A stretch of DNA of 64,000 nt from Paenarthrobacter histidinolovorans (GCF_014647595.1 NZ_BMPM01000004.1:245763-309762); one strand, 5' to 3'. Positions 6,562-16,082 are shown, numbered from the stretch's first letter. Made by a program: numbers and translations. Notes: a model not told the origin generated them from the sequence alone.

Positions 6562-9531
6562 CTAGGCCACCGTGGAGTATGCCACCACGCCCCGGCGGAC
6601 CAAATCGATGGCCTCACGGCAAATTCGGGCCAGCCGGGGGTCGAGCTGTGGGATCTTGGCGAGCTGGTCCAGGAGGTCCACTACCTGCTTGGCCCAGCGG
6701 ACAAAGTCTCCAGCCGCCAGGTCCGTTCCACTGAGAACCTCCTGCAGGTGGCGCCCCTTGGCCCACTTGTACATGGGCCACATCAATCCGAGTTCGGGTT
6801 CGCCTGTCAGCGGGAGCCGGTGTTGCTCCTCGGTGTCCTCCAGCCGGGACCACTCCCGGACAACCACGTCCACGGCCGTTTCCAGCGAAATGGTTGGCAT
6901 CTTCGGACGAAGCCCACGGTCTTCACGTTTGGCCTGATAGACCAAGGTGCTGGCGAAGGAAGCCAGTTCCGCCGCATCGAGGTCGTTGATGGCACCTTGC
7001 CGTATGGACTGGGAAATGAGCAGGTCCTTCTCACCGTAGATCCGGCGGAGACGCTGCCCGTCGGCACTGATGATGACGTCACCGGCGTCGTTTGTTTCCA
7101 GGTATCCGTAAACGGAGAGGACCTCGCATACCCGGTCGAAGGTCTTGGCGATCGTGTTGGTACGGCCTTGAATCTGGCGGACCAGTCCGTCGGTTTCCTT
7201 ACGGAGCTTCCACCAGCGCTCCGACCAGCGCGCGTGGTCCTCCCGCTCGCTGCAGCCATGGCACGGATGTGCCCGCAGTGCGCGTCGGAGATCCGCGATC
7301 TTCTTTTCCTGGTCCGGCAGCCGGGAGCCCAAGCCAAAGTCCTCGTGCCGGCTGTTCCGGTGGCGTTGCGGCGCGTCCTCGCTGATGGCATGGCGCATGG
7401 ACGATGCGAGGTCGCGCCGGGATTTTGGCACCTTGGCATTGAATGACTTGGGAATGCGGATGCGGGTCACCGGGGACACGGGACCGTCGAGGTCGTGGAC
7501 ACCGATCCGGCGGAGCTGGTTGTCCTGGGTCAGGACCGATGGCCGTGGTTCGCGGGCGTTGGGGTCAACATCCAGAACCACCGCGTGCCCCGCGAGCCGG
7601 CCGCTGTAGACGCTGATGACGTCGCCCGGAATCAGCCTCGCCAGGGAATCGGCGACGCGTGACTTACGGGCACGCTGATGGTCACGTGCCGCGAAGTTTT
7701 CAGCGTCTGTCAATTCCCGCCGGAGCTTGGCGTACTCGGTGAAGTCGCCCAAATGGCAGCTCATGGACTTGGCGTAGCCCGCCAGCGATTCTTCACGGCC
7801 ACGGACCTGGCGGGCAAGGCCCACGACGGATCGGTCAGCCTGGAACTGCGCGAAGGAGGACTCCAGGATTTCGCGTGCCCGCACCCGCCCGAACTGGGCA
7901 ATGAGGTTGATGCTCATGTTGTAGGTAGGCCTGAAACTGGAGTTCAAGGGGTAGGTGCGCCTGGAGGCCAGGCCTGCCACTGCCGCTGGGTCAGTCCCGG
8001 GTTGCCACAACACAACGGCATGGCCTTCGACGTCGATCCCCCGCCGCCCGGCACGACCCGTCAGTTGGGTGTACTCCCCCGCTGTGATGTTGACGTGCGC
8101 TTCACCGTTGAACTTCTCCAGCTTCTCCAGGACCACGCACCGGGCGGGCATATTGACGCCCAATGCCAGCGTTTCGGTGGCGAAGACCGCCTTGACCAGG
8201 CCGTCCGCGAAGAGCTTTTCCACCACTTCCTTGAACGTGGGAAGCATTCCGGCATGGTGGGCCGCGAAGCCTCTGACCAGGCCGTCACGCCAACCCCAGA
8301 AGCCCAGAACGTCCAGGTCGTCGGCGGGTATTTCGTGGCTCGCTTCATCAACGCGCTGGGCGATGATCTGTTGCTCCCGTTCCGTGGTGAGCCACAGGCC
8401 GGAGGCAGCGCACTGGGCAACGGCTGCATCACAGCCTGCCCGGGAGAAGATGAACGTGATGGCAGGAAGGAGGTCTTGCCGCCGGAGGCTCTCGATGACC
8501 TGCGGGCGGCTCGCCTTGCGTACCGGACTGCGCTGTTCGGACTGCTGGCGTTCGTCACGGTAACGGTCCTGACGACGACGGCTCCGTCCGCCGTGGCCGA
8601 ACCGTCCGTTCATGTTCATGCGGCTCTCGGAACGTGCCATGGCCAGAAGATCAGGATTCACCTCAAATTCAGGACCGGTGACTGCCTGGCGCACTTTTGT
8701 GGTGGCCGAGCCCTTGGCTGATGTGCGGCGGCCGCCGCTGGGTTCCCGGGTTGGCTCTGCGGCCTCGGAGAGGTCCGGCACGTCGGTTTCCTGCTCGCCC
8801 GGCGCAACAGGAGCAATCTCGTCGAAGGTGGTATCGCCGGCAAAAAGGTCAACAATCTCCCGGCCCACCATGACGTGCTGCCAGAGTGGCACGGGACGGT
8901 GCTCGGAGACGATCACATCAGTGTCGCCCCGGACGGTATCGAGCCAGGCGCCGAACTCTTCTGCGTTGGATACGGTCGCGCTCAGCGAAGCAACCTGCAC
9001 TTCGCTGGGCAAGTGGATGATGACTTCTTCCCACACGGCACCCCGGAAGCGGTCAGCGAGGTAATGAACTTCATCCATCACAACAAAGCCGAGGTCACTG
9101 AGAGTCTCGGAATCGGCGTACAGCATGTTCCGCAGGACTTCGGTGGTCATCACCACTACTGGTGCTTCACCGTTGATGGTTGTGTCGCCCGTCAGCAGGC
9201 CAACGTTGGCCGCGCCGTACTTTTCTGCCAGTTCCGAATACTTCTGGTTGCTCAGGGCCTTGATGGGGGTGGTGTAGAAAGCCTTGAGTCCCCGTTGAAG
9301 GGCCAGGAAGATGGCGAATTCGCCGACGATCGTCTTACCGGCCCCGGTGGGTGCTGCCACCAATACACCACGGCCCTCCTGCAAGGATTTGCAGGCTTCG
9401 CGTTGGAAATCATCCAGCTCGAAGTTCAGTGATCCGGCGAAGGCACCGAGATAGGTTTTGGCCTCGGCCGCCCTCTTGGCTGCCGCCTGGTAACGCTCTG
9501 ATGGAGAAGGAGACCCGGGAAACGAAGACAT
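6562..9531 (-). CDS. helY: Ski2-like superfamily II RNA/DNA helicase HelY
   Basis: 989 aa. Walker A (AAPTGAGKT, about 59-67), the DEVH box (153-156), SAT motif (184-186) and the C-terminal helicase half with TGRAGRRG are all present, as is the long C-terminal part of Ski2/Mtr4-type helicases with an arch/DSHCT-like end. The order helY-tatC-tatA-paf matches M. tuberculosis Rv2092c-Rv2097c. A role in RNA processing is inferred from the eukaryotic relatives. A charged, low-complexity insert (about residues 250-330, rich in Arg, Ser and Glu) separates the two helicase halves. TAGGCT lies 6 bases before the ATG, suggesting its own leaderless promoter besides any read-through from tatC. Confidence 0.9.
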   Translation of the reverse strand: MSSFPGSPSPSERYQAAAKRAAEAKTYLGAFAGSLNFELDDFQREACKSLQEGRGVLVAAPTGAGKTIVGEFAIFLALQRGLKAFYTTPIKALSNQKYSELAEKYGAANVGLLTGDTTINGEAPVVVMTTEVLRNMLYADSETLSDLGFVVMDEVHYLADRFRGAVWEEVIIHLPSEVQVASLSATVSNAEEFGAWLDTVRGDTDVIVSEHRPVPLWQHVMVGREIVDLFAGDTTFDEIAPVAPGEQETDVPDLSEAAEPTREPSGGRRTSAKGSATTKVRQAVTGPEFEVNPDLLAMARSESRMNMNGRFGHGGRSRRRQDRYRDERQQSEQRSPVRKASRPQVIESLRRQDLLPAITFIFSRAGCDAAVAQCAASGLWLTTEREQQIIAQRVDEASHEIPADDLDVLGFWGWRDGLVRGFAAHHAGMLPTFKEVVEKLFADGLVKAVFATETLALGVNMPARCVVLEKLEKFNGEAHVNITAGEYTQLTGRAGRRGIDVEGHAVVLWQPGTDPAAVAGLASRRTYPLNSSFRPTYNMSINLIAQFGRVRAREILESSFAQFQADRSVVGLARQVRGREESLAGYAKSMSCHLGDFTEYAKLRRELTDAENFAARDHQRARKSRVADSLARLIPGDVISVYSGRLAGHAVVLDVDPNAREPRPSVLTQDNQLRRIGVHDLDGPVSPVTRIRIPKSFNAKVPKSRRDLASSMRHAISEDAPQRHRNSRHEDFGLGSRLPDQEKKIADLRRALRAHPCHGCSEREDHARWSERWWKLRKETDGLVRQIQGRTNTIAKTFDRVCEVLSVYGYLETNDAGDVIISADGQRLRRIYGEKDLLISQSIRQGAINDLDAAELASFASTLVYQAKREDRGLRPKMPTISLETAVDVVVREWSRLEDTEEQHRLPLTGEPELGLMWPMYKWAKGRHLQEVLSGTDLAAGDFVRWAKQVVDLLDQLAKIPQLDPRLARICREAIDLVRRGVVAYSTVA

Positions 9532-9543
9532 GCATCAAGCCTA
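9532..9543 (-). promoter_or_regulatory. -10 element of a leaderless helY promoter
   Basis: On the minus strand TAGGCT (9538-9543) is 6 bases before the helY ATG, and no ribosome binding site is present. Confidence 0.45.
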
Positions 9544-9555
9544 GTGGCCCAAGGT

Positions 9556-10392
9556 CTAGAGATTCTCCAGATCCGAGGCCGGGGTGGCGATATCCGCAGT
9601 GGCTTCCGTCTCGGCCGCACGCTTGATGGCGCGGCGTTCACGGCGACGGTCATTGAGGAGGCACACCCCAATAGCTGCGAAAAAGAGCAACAGCATAGGT
9701 GCTGCCAGGTAGAACATGCTCATGGCATCAGCGCCGGGCGCGGCCATGGCGGCGAACAAGCACACCAGGAAAATGGTGATACGCCAGCTCTTGATGAGCT
9801 GCTTGCCTTTGACGATGCCGGCCAGGTTCAGGCCGACAAGCACCACCGGAACCAGGAAGGCAATGCCGAACGCCAACAGGAGCCGGAGGACGAACGCAAG
9901 GTAGATTTCAGCGCTGATGAAGTTTGAGCCGCCAACGGGGGTGAAATCCGTCAGGACCCGCACGGCATTGGGCAGGACAAGCCAGGCAAGAAGAACGCCA
10001 CCAATGAACAGCGGTACCGCCGCTGCCACGAACGACAACGCGAGGCGACGTTCCTTCTTGTGCAGGCCGGGCACAATGAAAGCCCAGAGCTGATAGATCC
10101 AGACCGGGCTCGACAGCAGAACGCCAAGGAATACCGAGACCTGGACCATGAGGTCGAACGAACTGGCTACGCCATCGAAGTTCAGTGTGGCGGCGCGACC
10201 CTCTTTTTCATTGAGGTCTTTGATCGGCTTGATCAACGCCTCCAGGAGCGGTTGGTAGACAATGAAGCCCACCACGGTTCCGAGGATAACGCCGATTGCA
10301 GCCTTGAAGAGCCGGTTCTTCAGCTCCTTGAGATGGTCAAGGAGCGCCATCCGGGCTTCGGGGTTGGCCTTGCGCCCCTTCGTCTCTACCAC
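9556..10392 (-). CDS. tatC: Sec-independent (Tat) translocase subunit TatC
   Basis: 278 aa. TatC is the polytopic receptor of the twin-arginine export pathway and recognises RR signal peptides. The N-terminus has the diagnostic LLDHLKELKNRL stretch with the conserved Glu, followed by six hydrophobic segments; the periplasmic FTPVGG region and the FLVPVVLVGLNLAGIVKG segment are typical. The C-terminal tail is long and charged, as in other actinobacteria. It begins 6 bases after tatA with a GTG. A shorter start at the ATG encoding MALLDHL is possible. No tatB is adjacent; it is usually encoded elsewhere in actinobacteria. Confidence 0.95.
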   Translation of the reverse strand: MVETKGRKANPEARMALLDHLKELKNRLFKAAIGVILGTVVGFIVYQPLLEALIKPIKDLNEKEGRAATLNFDGVASSFDLMVQVSVFLGVLLSSPVWIYQLWAFIVPGLHKKERRLALSFVAAAVPLFIGGVLLAWLVLPNAVRVLTDFTPVGGSNFISAEIYLAFVLRLLLAFGIAFLVPVVLVGLNLAGIVKGKQLIKSWRITIFLVCLFAAMAAPGADAMSMFYLAAPMLLLFFAAIGVCLLNDRRRERRAIKRAAETEATADIATPASDLENL

Positions 10393-10398
10393 TTCTCT

Positions 10399-10683
10399 TT
10401 AGACGCGGTTGGAGGGCGGAACGTCGGTCTCGCCGGTGTTTTGTGCCTTCATGTTCGGCGTCTTCGCGTCCGGGTGGCCTACGACCTTGCCTTCCACGGC
10501 GTCGGAACCGTCCTGGGAGTCCTTCGCATCGGAAGAACCGTCCTTTTTCATTTCCCGGACTTCAGACTTGAAAATACGCATCGACTGCCCAATGCTGCGC
10601 GCCATGGACGGCAGTTTCGGTGCGGCAAAAAGCACCAGAGCCAGGACGATGATGATGATGAGATGCCAGCCTTCGAGCCTCAT
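10399..10683 (-). CDS. tatA: Sec-independent (Tat) translocase subunit TatA
   Basis: 94 aa. One N-terminal membrane helix (about 6-21) runs into the hinge FAAPKLP and an amphipathic helix (SMARSIGQSMRIFKSEVREM), the typical TatA layout; the rest is a polar tail rich in Asp, Ser and Lys. TatA forms the protein-conducting assembly together with TatC, encoded just downstream. An AAAGGACC site lies 7 bases before the ATG. Confidence 0.95.
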   Translation of the reverse strand: MRLEGWHLIIIIVLALVLFAAPKLPSMARSIGQSMRIFKSEVREMKKDGSSDAKDSQDGSDAVEGKVVGHPDAKTPNMKAQNTGETDVPPSNRV

Positions 10684-10719
10684 GTGGGGAGGTCCTTTCC
10701 TTTTGGATACATCCTACGT

Positions 10720-11070
10720 CTATCTGAATTCAATGTCGTGCAGGGATTGCGGCTGACCCCGCTCCGCTTTGCGTTGAACACGCTTTTGGCGGCGAACTTC
10801 CTGCCGGAAGGCTTTGGCCGTCAGGTAATCATGACGCATCTGATCCGGGGAGGCAAAAATTGCCGATCCCGGTGCGGCGCGGTCTTCGGCGACCTCTGCG
10901 TCGGAGGTTTCCGCGGCAGGAGAAAGGTTGCTGAAACGTTTCCCGGCGTCGCCCAGTTCATGAACAGTGGCCATGAATTTCCGGAACAAGCGATAACCCA
11001 GCGTCAAGTGAAGGAGCAGGGCAAGAGCTACGAGTGCGATCCACAACAGGATCCAGAACCACCAAGGCAT
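10720..11070 (-). CDS. small single-pass membrane protein of unknown function
   Basis: 116 aa. One strong N-terminal membrane segment (about 3-24, WWFWILLWIALVALALLLHL) is followed by a charged cytoplasmic domain with a basic helix near the C-terminus (RQEVRRQKRVQRKAERGQ). The gene sits between pafBC and tatA, and a small membrane protein in this place is what I expect in related Micrococcaceae. The function is not known; position suggests membrane assembly or a link to Tat but nothing in the sequence proves it. Its -10-like TAGACT overlaps the pafBC stop codon and lies 6 bases before the ATG, so a leaderless message is possible within the operon. Confidence 0.75.
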   Translation of the reverse strand: MPWWFWILLWIALVALALLLHLTLGYRLFRKFMATVHELGDAGKRFSNLSPAAETSDAEVAEDRAAPGSAIFASPDQMRHDYLTAKAFRQEVRRQKRVQRKAERGQPQSLHDIEFR

Positions 11071-11082
11071 CTGAGTAGTCTA
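11071..11082 (-). promoter_or_regulatory. -10 element overlapping the pafBC stop codon
   Basis: TAGACT (minus strand 11077-11082) includes the TAG stop of pafBC and is 6 bases before the next ATG. Confidence 0.35.
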
Positions 11083-13098
11083 GCCAGCCTGGACGTCTGC
11101 AGCAGAGTCGTACTGGGCCAAAGCAGCCTTCACCCATGTGATGGCGTCGTCCTGAAGTGACCTTGGTTGGAGGATCCGTACCGTCCCCCCATGCTGTGCC
11201 ACGAACATGGGCAACCACCCTGGGTCGCCGAACCGGACCTCGGCCAGCAGGCCGCCGTCGGGCAGTTGGGCCGTGCGCTCGGCGTAGTAGTCATCTGCGA
11301 GCCCGGCGCCCTGTCGGGTCAACTGCAGCACAACCTGGAGGTCGTCCTCGTTTGGAGTGAACAGCCGCGCGGGAAAGTCCTGGCCGGTCGGGGCGGGGCC
11401 CGTCACGGGCCGGCCGTTCGGTTCCAGCGCCTCCACCCTGTCCAGCCTGAAATTCCTGATTCCGGCCTTGCTGTGGCAGTAGGCCTCGAAGTACCAGGTG
11501 TTGTCCATGGAGTACAGCCGCAAAGGGTCCACGTCCCGCTCACTCACCTCGTCGCGCTGCAGGGACAAATACCGCAGCCGCAGCTGGTGCCCGTCCCTGA
11601 TGGCCTGCGTGATGGTGGCAAAGGCCTCGGACTGTTCCGGTGCCACCGACTGGCCGGCCACTGAACCGGCCAAGCGGCCGGCCTGTCCTGCGGCGCCGGT
11701 CAGCTTGATGGTGACCGATTCCAGAGCACTGCCGGCCTCGTCGTCGGCCATCCCTGCCAAGGCGGGCAGATCACCCAGCATTGCCAGTCCGGTCAGCAAC
11801 GCCGCGGCCTCGTCCTCGCTGAACCGCACCGGCCTGTTCAGGTCCAGATGCTCGGAGATGTACACATGGTCGTTTTCCCATTGGATGTCCAGCAGGTCAT
11901 CCGGGTAACCTTCGGGAAGCCCGGAGCAAATGAGGATCTTGAGGTCATCGATCAGGTCCTTGCGGGAGACGCCGAAACGGTCCGCCACCTCCTGGATATG
12001 CAGGCCCTGGTGATGGACCAGGAACGGCACCAACTGCAGCATCCTGGTCAGCTGGTCTTCCGACGTACGTTTCCGGGCACGCGGTGCGCGGCCTGCTTCG
12101 GGGAATTCCACCGCCACTGCCGGTGCGGTGCCGAAGTCTTCGGCGGCCTGAAGGCGTCGGACGACGGCGTTGCGCAAGTCGGCCGGTTCTGCCACCTTCA
12201 CGTGCGGACCATAGGAGGCAAGCTCCTCGGCGAGTTGTTCGGGGTCCCTGAAATCGACCTGGATCCGGTCACGGCCGCCCTTGTCAGGGGCCGGTCCGGT
12301 GACGACTGCCCTCTTGCGCAGTGCCAGCAATCGGCCCGCATCCACGTCCAGGACGGCTTTTTGAAGCGGCAGCTCGTTGAGCGCAGCGAGCTCGGCCTTG
12401 GCATTGAAGCCTTCCGGCGGTTCAAAACTGCCGCCCGCCACCACGGTCAGTGCCGTGGTCATCCGTGAGAGCCGGAAGATTCTCTTGGCGCCCCTCCCCC
12501 GGTCGAAGCCCACCAGGTACCACTGGCCGAAACGGCTGCCGAGCCCCCAAGGCTCCACCTCGCGGGTTTCCTCACGCCCGGTGCTGACAGCCAGGTAGCC
12601 GAAACGGACGGGGTGCCTGCCGTGCATGGCTGCAACGACGTCGTCGAAAGCCTGTCCGGCAGGTTTGATCCGCGGCTGAACCCCGGCAGGAAGCTCGACG
12701 TCGGTGAATCCGCCTGCTGCCTGCAACTTGCGGACGGCATTGGCGGCAGCATTTCCCAAGGCGGCGCGCTCCCACAGCTGGGCGGCCAACAGGAGGACCG
12801 TGCACTCAGCCGGAGTCAGCTTCACTTCCGGAAGCCGGTTGGAGTCCTTGCCGATCCTGTAGCGCGCTGAGGCGGGGTCATCGGCGCCGAAACTGCTGGG
12901 GTCCATCAACGTTTCCACCTCGAAGCCGAACTGCTTGAGGTCGGCCTTGTCCCGCTCAAACATGCGCCCAAAGGCGACATCATTTCCGGCGGTATCGTGG
13001 TAGACCTTTTCGCGCAGGATGGAGCGCGAAAGCCCCACCTTGGTGTTGAGCAAAGCAAGGAGAAGGTTCAGGAGTCGTTCAGTGCGGGATGCGGACAC
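11080..13098 (-). CDS. pafBC: PafBC fusion: WYL-domain transcriptional activator of the DNA damage response
   Basis: 672 aa from the GTG at 13098. The protein contains two tandem units, each a winged helix-turn-helix, a WYL domain and a C-terminal WCX-type extension: a PafB-like half (about 1-325, starting SASRTERLLNLLLALL) and a PafC-like half (about 330-672, starting QLTRMLQLVPFLVHHQGLHI). In mycobacteria PafB and PafC are separate and act together as the RecA/LexA-independent activator of DNA repair genes; Arthrobacter carries a natural fusion whose structure is published. A GTG at 13146 would extend the frame by 16 residues, but that codon lies inside the terminator hairpin of the upstream gene, and TAACGT sits 7 bases before the GTG at 13098, so the shorter start is preferred. 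Confidence 0.9.
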   Translation of the reverse strand: MSASRTERLLNLLLALLNTKVGLSRSILREKVYHDTAGNDVAFGRMFERDKADLKQFGFEVETLMDPSSFGADDPASARYRIGKDSNRLPEVKLTPAECTVLLLAAQLWERAALGNAAANAVRKLQAAGGFTDVELPAGVQPRIKPAGQAFDDVVAAMHGRHPVRFGYLAVSTGREETREVEPWGLGSRFGQWYLVGFDRGRGAKRIFRLSRMTTALTVVAGGSFEPPEGFNAKAELAALNELPLQKAVLDVDAGRLLALRKRAVVTGPAPDKGGRDRIQVDFRDPEQLAEELASYGPHVKVAEPADLRNAVVRRLQAAEDFGTAPAVAVEFPEAGRAPRARKRTSEDQLTRMLQLVPFLVHHQGLHIQEVADRFGVSRKDLIDDLKILICSGLPEGYPDDLLDIQWENDHVYISEHLDLNRPVRFSEDEAAALLTGLAMLGDLPALAGMADDEAGSALESVTIKLTGAAGQAGRLAGSVAGQSVAPEQSEAFATITQAIRDGHQLRLRYLSLQRDEVSERDVDPLRLYSMDNTWYFEAYCHSKAGIRNFRLDRVEALEPNGRPVTGPAPTGQDFPARLFTPNEDDLQVVLQLTRQGAGLADDYYAERTAQLPDGGLLAEVRFGDPGWLPMFVAQHGGTVRILQPRSLQDDAITWVKAALAQYDSAADVQAG

Positions 13099-13111
13099 GG
13101 TTGCTACGTTA
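13099..13111 (-). promoter_or_regulatory. -10 element of a leaderless pafBC promoter
   Basis: TAACGT (minus strand 13106-13111), 7 bases, then GTG at 13098. It lies directly downstream of the FKBP terminator hairpin, so pafBC can be transcribed separately from the proteasome genes. Confidence 0.5.
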
Positions 13112-13136
13112 CTAAAGTCCAGCGGGAAACCAGCAA

Positions 13137-13175
13137 GGCGCGTCACCGGCCGGTTGCACCGGAAGATGACGCGCC
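13137..13175 (-). terminator. hairpin terminator after the cytoplasmic FKBP gene
   Basis: GGCGCGTCA (minus-strand 5' arm, 13167-13175) pairs with TGACGCGCC (13137-13145). An inner CCGGT/ACCGG stem with a 3-base loop lies between. No T-run, but the stem is long and GC-rich. Confidence 0.6.
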
Positions 13176-13193
13176 CTGCAGAACAGCTGGATC

Positions 13194-13589
13194 CTAGCGG
13201 ACAGCCACGAGGTCAACCACGAAGATCAGTGCTTCGTTCGGCTTGATGGCGCCACTGGCCCCGCGGGAGCCGTAGGCCAGCTCCGAGGGGATCTCCAGGC
13301 GACGGCGGCCGCCGACCTTCATGCCCAGGAGGCCCTGGTCCCAGCCCTGGATAACCTGGCCAACTCCGACGCGGAAGTCCAGAGGAGCTCCGCGGCCCCA
13401 GGAGGCGTCGAACTCTTCGCCCGTGGACCAGGCAACGCCAACGTAGTGGGTGGAGACAGTGTCTCCGGCCTGGGCTTCACGGCCCGTGCCCTCGATGAGG
13501 TCCGTGATGACGAGGTCCGTGGGGACGTCGCCTTCGGGGAAGTCAATCTCCGGCTTGGTGCGGTCGAAGTCACGCTGACCAAATGACAT
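13194..13589 (-). CDS. FKBP-type peptidyl-prolyl cis-trans isomerase, cytoplasmic
   Basis: 131 aa with no signal peptide. The single FKBP domain has all the hallmarks: VSTHYVG, FDASWGRGAPLDFRVG, VIQGWDQGLLGMKVGGRRRLEIPSELAYG and the closing FVVDLVAV. It catalyses cis-trans isomerisation at proline during folding. It follows a second, lipoprotein FKBP and precedes pafBC. FKBP genes at this position in the pup-proteasome region are frequent in actinobacteria. Good AAGGAG site before the ATG. Confidence 0.93.
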   Translation of the reverse strand: MSFGQRDFDRTKPEIDFPEGDVPTDLVITDLIEGTGREAQAGDTVSTHYVGVAWSTGEEFDASWGRGAPLDFRVGVGQVIQGWDQGLLGMKVGGRRRLEIPSELAYGSRGASGAIKPNEALIFVVDLVAVR

Positions 13590-13663
13590 GGATACTCCTT
13601 GGTGTCAGTGATGAATTGGTGTCAGGAACCAGCCTAAGCCAGTGCCTGCGTTTTCCTGTGTGG

Positions 13664-14587
13664 TTACTTAACGCCCAGGATGTCCACGACGAAGACGAGG
13701 TCGCCCTTGGCTTCTCCCTGGCCGGCGGCGCCGTAAGCGAGATCCTGCGGAATCACCAAGAGAACGCGGGAGCCAACAGTCTTGCCCTCCAGCCCCTGGG
13801 TCCAGCCCTTGATCACGCCGGTGAGCGGGAAACTGGTGGACTTTCCGCGGTCGTAGCTGGAATCGAACTTGGTGCCGCCAACGAGGTTCACACCTACGTA
13901 GTTCACGGTCAGTGTGTCGGTTGCCTTGACGACGGCGCCCTTGCCCTTGATGAGGTCCTGGGAAATCAGTTCCTTGGGAGCAGCAACACCGTCAACGGAG
14001 ATCTGCGGAATACCCTTGTCGTCTTCCTTCACTGTCGGCAGACCCGCGGGAGGAGTCACAGTCTCGCCCTCCGGCTTGTCCAGCACCGGGGCCGGGTCCT
14101 TGGCCGAGAGTAGCTTGAAGACGACCAGCTGCGTGGAGGCGGCCGGTGAAGCCGAAGCGTTGCCCGGAGTTGCGAAGGCAATCTGCGAGCCGATCTTGGC
14201 TCCAACGATTGCGTTGTAGATCTGCTGGTTGCCGGATTTCAGTTCGTCCGTCAAGTCGATCGGCTGAGGCCCGTTGGTGTAGGCGTCTTCCACGGTCTTG
14301 CCGTCGTTGCCGTCGACGGCCACGTAGACGAGTTCGGCTGTCTGGCCGGCCTTCACACGCTCCCCGTCACCTTCGACAACCACCTTGACGGTGGGCTCGG
14401 TGACGCTCAGCGGCTTGGCGAACTCAACGCCGGGTGCTTTGTCGTTGCCGTTGTCCGTCACTTTCACGGAGTCGAGCTTGGAGGTATCACCGGCGGACTG
14501 GCTGGTGGGCTCGGCGGCCGGGTTGCTTCCGCCGCACGCGGTCATGAGCAGCAGGGCGGGAAGAAGAATTGCTAGGAGTCGGCGCAC
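13664..14587 (-). CDS. FKBP-type peptidyl-prolyl isomerase, exported lipoprotein
   Basis: 307 aa from the GTG at 14587. The N-terminus is a lipoprotein signal (RRLLAILLPALLLMTACGG) with lipobox LMTAC. After a Ser/Thr/Ala-rich linker come two FKBP-like units: a divergent one (about 50-165, VKAGQTAELVYVAVDG, lacking the usual substrate-pocket residues) and a canonical C-terminal one (about 205-307, LTVNYVGVNL, VIKGWTQGLEGKTVGSRVLLVIPQDLAYG). It is expected to act on proteins at the outer face of the membrane. A longer frame upstream to 14671 lacks a sensible signal peptide and is rejected. It may be cotranscribed with pafA. Confidence 0.9.
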   Translation of the reverse strand: MRRLLAILLPALLLMTACGGSNPAAEPTSQSAGDTSKLDSVKVTDNGNDKAPGVEFAKPLSVTEPTVKVVVEGDGERVKAGQTAELVYVAVDGNDGKTVEDAYTNGPQPIDLTDELKSGNQQIYNAIVGAKIGSQIAFATPGNASASPAASTQLVVFKLLSAKDPAPVLDKPEGETVTPPAGLPTVKEDDKGIPQISVDGVAAPKELISQDLIKGKGAVVKATDTLTVNYVGVNLVGGTKFDSSYDRGKSTSFPLTGVIKGWTQGLEGKTVGSRVLLVIPQDLAYGAAGQGEAKGDLVFVVDILGVK

Positions 14588-14716
14588 AAAAAAGACACTT
14601 TCGTCGGGGCAAGGGACACTCGGAACAGCGCAGAGCGCCTCCAAGCAGGTTGTCTCCTGGAAAGAGACCACTATCCAGAATAGCCCGTAAAGCTGGGAGC
14701 CAGCTTATAGAAAGCT

Positions 14717-16081
14717 TCAGCCCATGGAGTCCAGAAGCGCGTCCACCCGTTCGTCCTCGCTCCGGAAGGGGTCCTTGCAGAGAATGGTCTGGTGGGCGCG
14801 GTCGTTGAGCTTCAGGTGGACCCAGTCGACGGTGTAGTCGCGGCCAAGTTCCTGTGCCCGACGCACAAAATCCCCACGCAACTTAGCCCGGGTGGTCTGT
14901 GGCGGTGCATCCACGGCGTCCTTGACGTCAGTCTCCGTGACCAGCCTGCGTGCAGCTCCCCTGGACTGGAGCAGGAAGAACAAGCCCCGCTGCCTTGAGA
15001 TGTCATGGTATGTGAGGTCCAGCTGGGCGATCCTCGGCGAATCCAGGCTCAGTCCGTGCCGCCGCATGTAGCCGTCCATGAGCTTCTTCTTGATGGCCCA
15101 GTCAACCTCTGTGTCAATGGTGCTGGTGTCACCGGTCTCGATGGCATCGAGCGTCCGCTTCCACAAGTCCAGGATCAGGGGAACATGGGCATTGTGCGCA
15201 CCGTTCGTAGCTACAAAGTCCGTCACTTTCGTGAGGTACTCGCGCTGGATATCCAGTGCAGTAAGCTGCCTGCCGTTGGCCAGGCGGACCAATGCCCGGC
15301 CGCTCAGGTCGTGCGAGATTTCGCGGATGCTTCGGATGGGATTTTCCATGCGCATGTCCCGCATGATGACACCGGACTCGATCATGCGGAGGATCAGGTC
15401 TACGGTGCCGACCTTGAGCAGTGCCGATGTCTCGGACATGTTGGAGTCGCCCACGATCACGTGAAGGCGACGGTAGAACTCGGCATCAGCGTGCGGCTCG
15501 TCGCGCGTGTTGATGATGGGACGTGACCGGGTTGTCGCCGATGACACGCCCTCCCAGATGTGGTCGGCACGCTGGGAGAAAGCAAAGGTGGCCCCGTGCG
15601 GAGTCTTCAGAACCTTGCCCGCTCCTGCGATCAGCTGCCGGGTGACCAGGAACGGAATCAGGATCTCCGCCAGGCGGGAGAATTCCCCGCGGCGCGGAAT
15701 CAGGTAGTTCTCATGGCTTCCGTAGGAGTTGCCCGCCGAATCCGTGTTGTTTTTGAAAAGGTAGACGGTTCCGTTGAAGCCCTCCGCGGCCAGTCTGGTC
15801 TGGGCCTCGTCCACGAGGTCGTCAAGAATGAGTTCGCCCGCCCTGTCGTGGGCGATGAGTTGGGCGAGGTCATCGCACTCGGCTGTGGCATATTCCGGGT
15901 GCGAGCCGACGTCAAGGTAAAGCCGGGAGCCGTTGGTCAGGAAGACGTTGGAAGACCTTCCCCAACTGACCACTTTCCTGAAGAGGTACCGCGCCACCTC
16001 CTCCGGCGCCAGCGGACGCGAATCCGGGCTCGAATAGGAGATCCCGAATTCTGTTTCGATGCCGAATATTCGTTTGTCCAT
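14717..16081 (-). CDS. pafA: Pup--protein ligase PafA
   Basis: 454 aa, standard length. PafA uses ATP to join the C-terminal glutamate of Pup to lysines of target proteins, marking them for the proteasome. The glutamine-synthetase-like fold is evident: the GIETEFGI strand with metal-binding E9 and E11, [17 protein letters not shown] with the conserved D57, and [20 protein letters not shown]. It lacks the insertion loop that marks its relative Dop. The ATG is 1 base after the prcA stop and has an AGGAGG site within the end of prcA, implying coupling. Confidence 0.97.
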   Translation of the reverse strand: MDKRIFGIETEFGISYSSPDSRPLAPEEVARYLFRKVVSWGRSSNVFLTNGSRLYLDVGSHPEYATAECDDLAQLIAHDRAGELILDDLVDEAQTRLAAEGFNGTVYLFKNNTDSAGNSYGSHENYLIPRRGEFSRLAEILIPFLVTRQLIAGAGKVLKTPHGATFAFSQRADHIWEGVSSATTRSRPIINTRDEPHADAEFYRRLHVIVGDSNMSETSALLKVGTVDLILRMIESGVIMRDMRMENPIRSIREISHDLSGRALVRLANGRQLTALDIQREYLTKVTDFVATNGAHNAHVPLILDLWKRTLDAIETGDTSTIDTEVDWAIKKKLMDGYMRRHGLSLDSPRIAQLDLTYHDISRQRGLFFLLQSRGAARRLVTETDVKDAVDAPPQTTRAKLRGDFVRRAQELGRDYTVDWVHLKLNDRAHQTILCKDPFRSEDERVDALLDSMG

Positions 16082-16082
16082 C

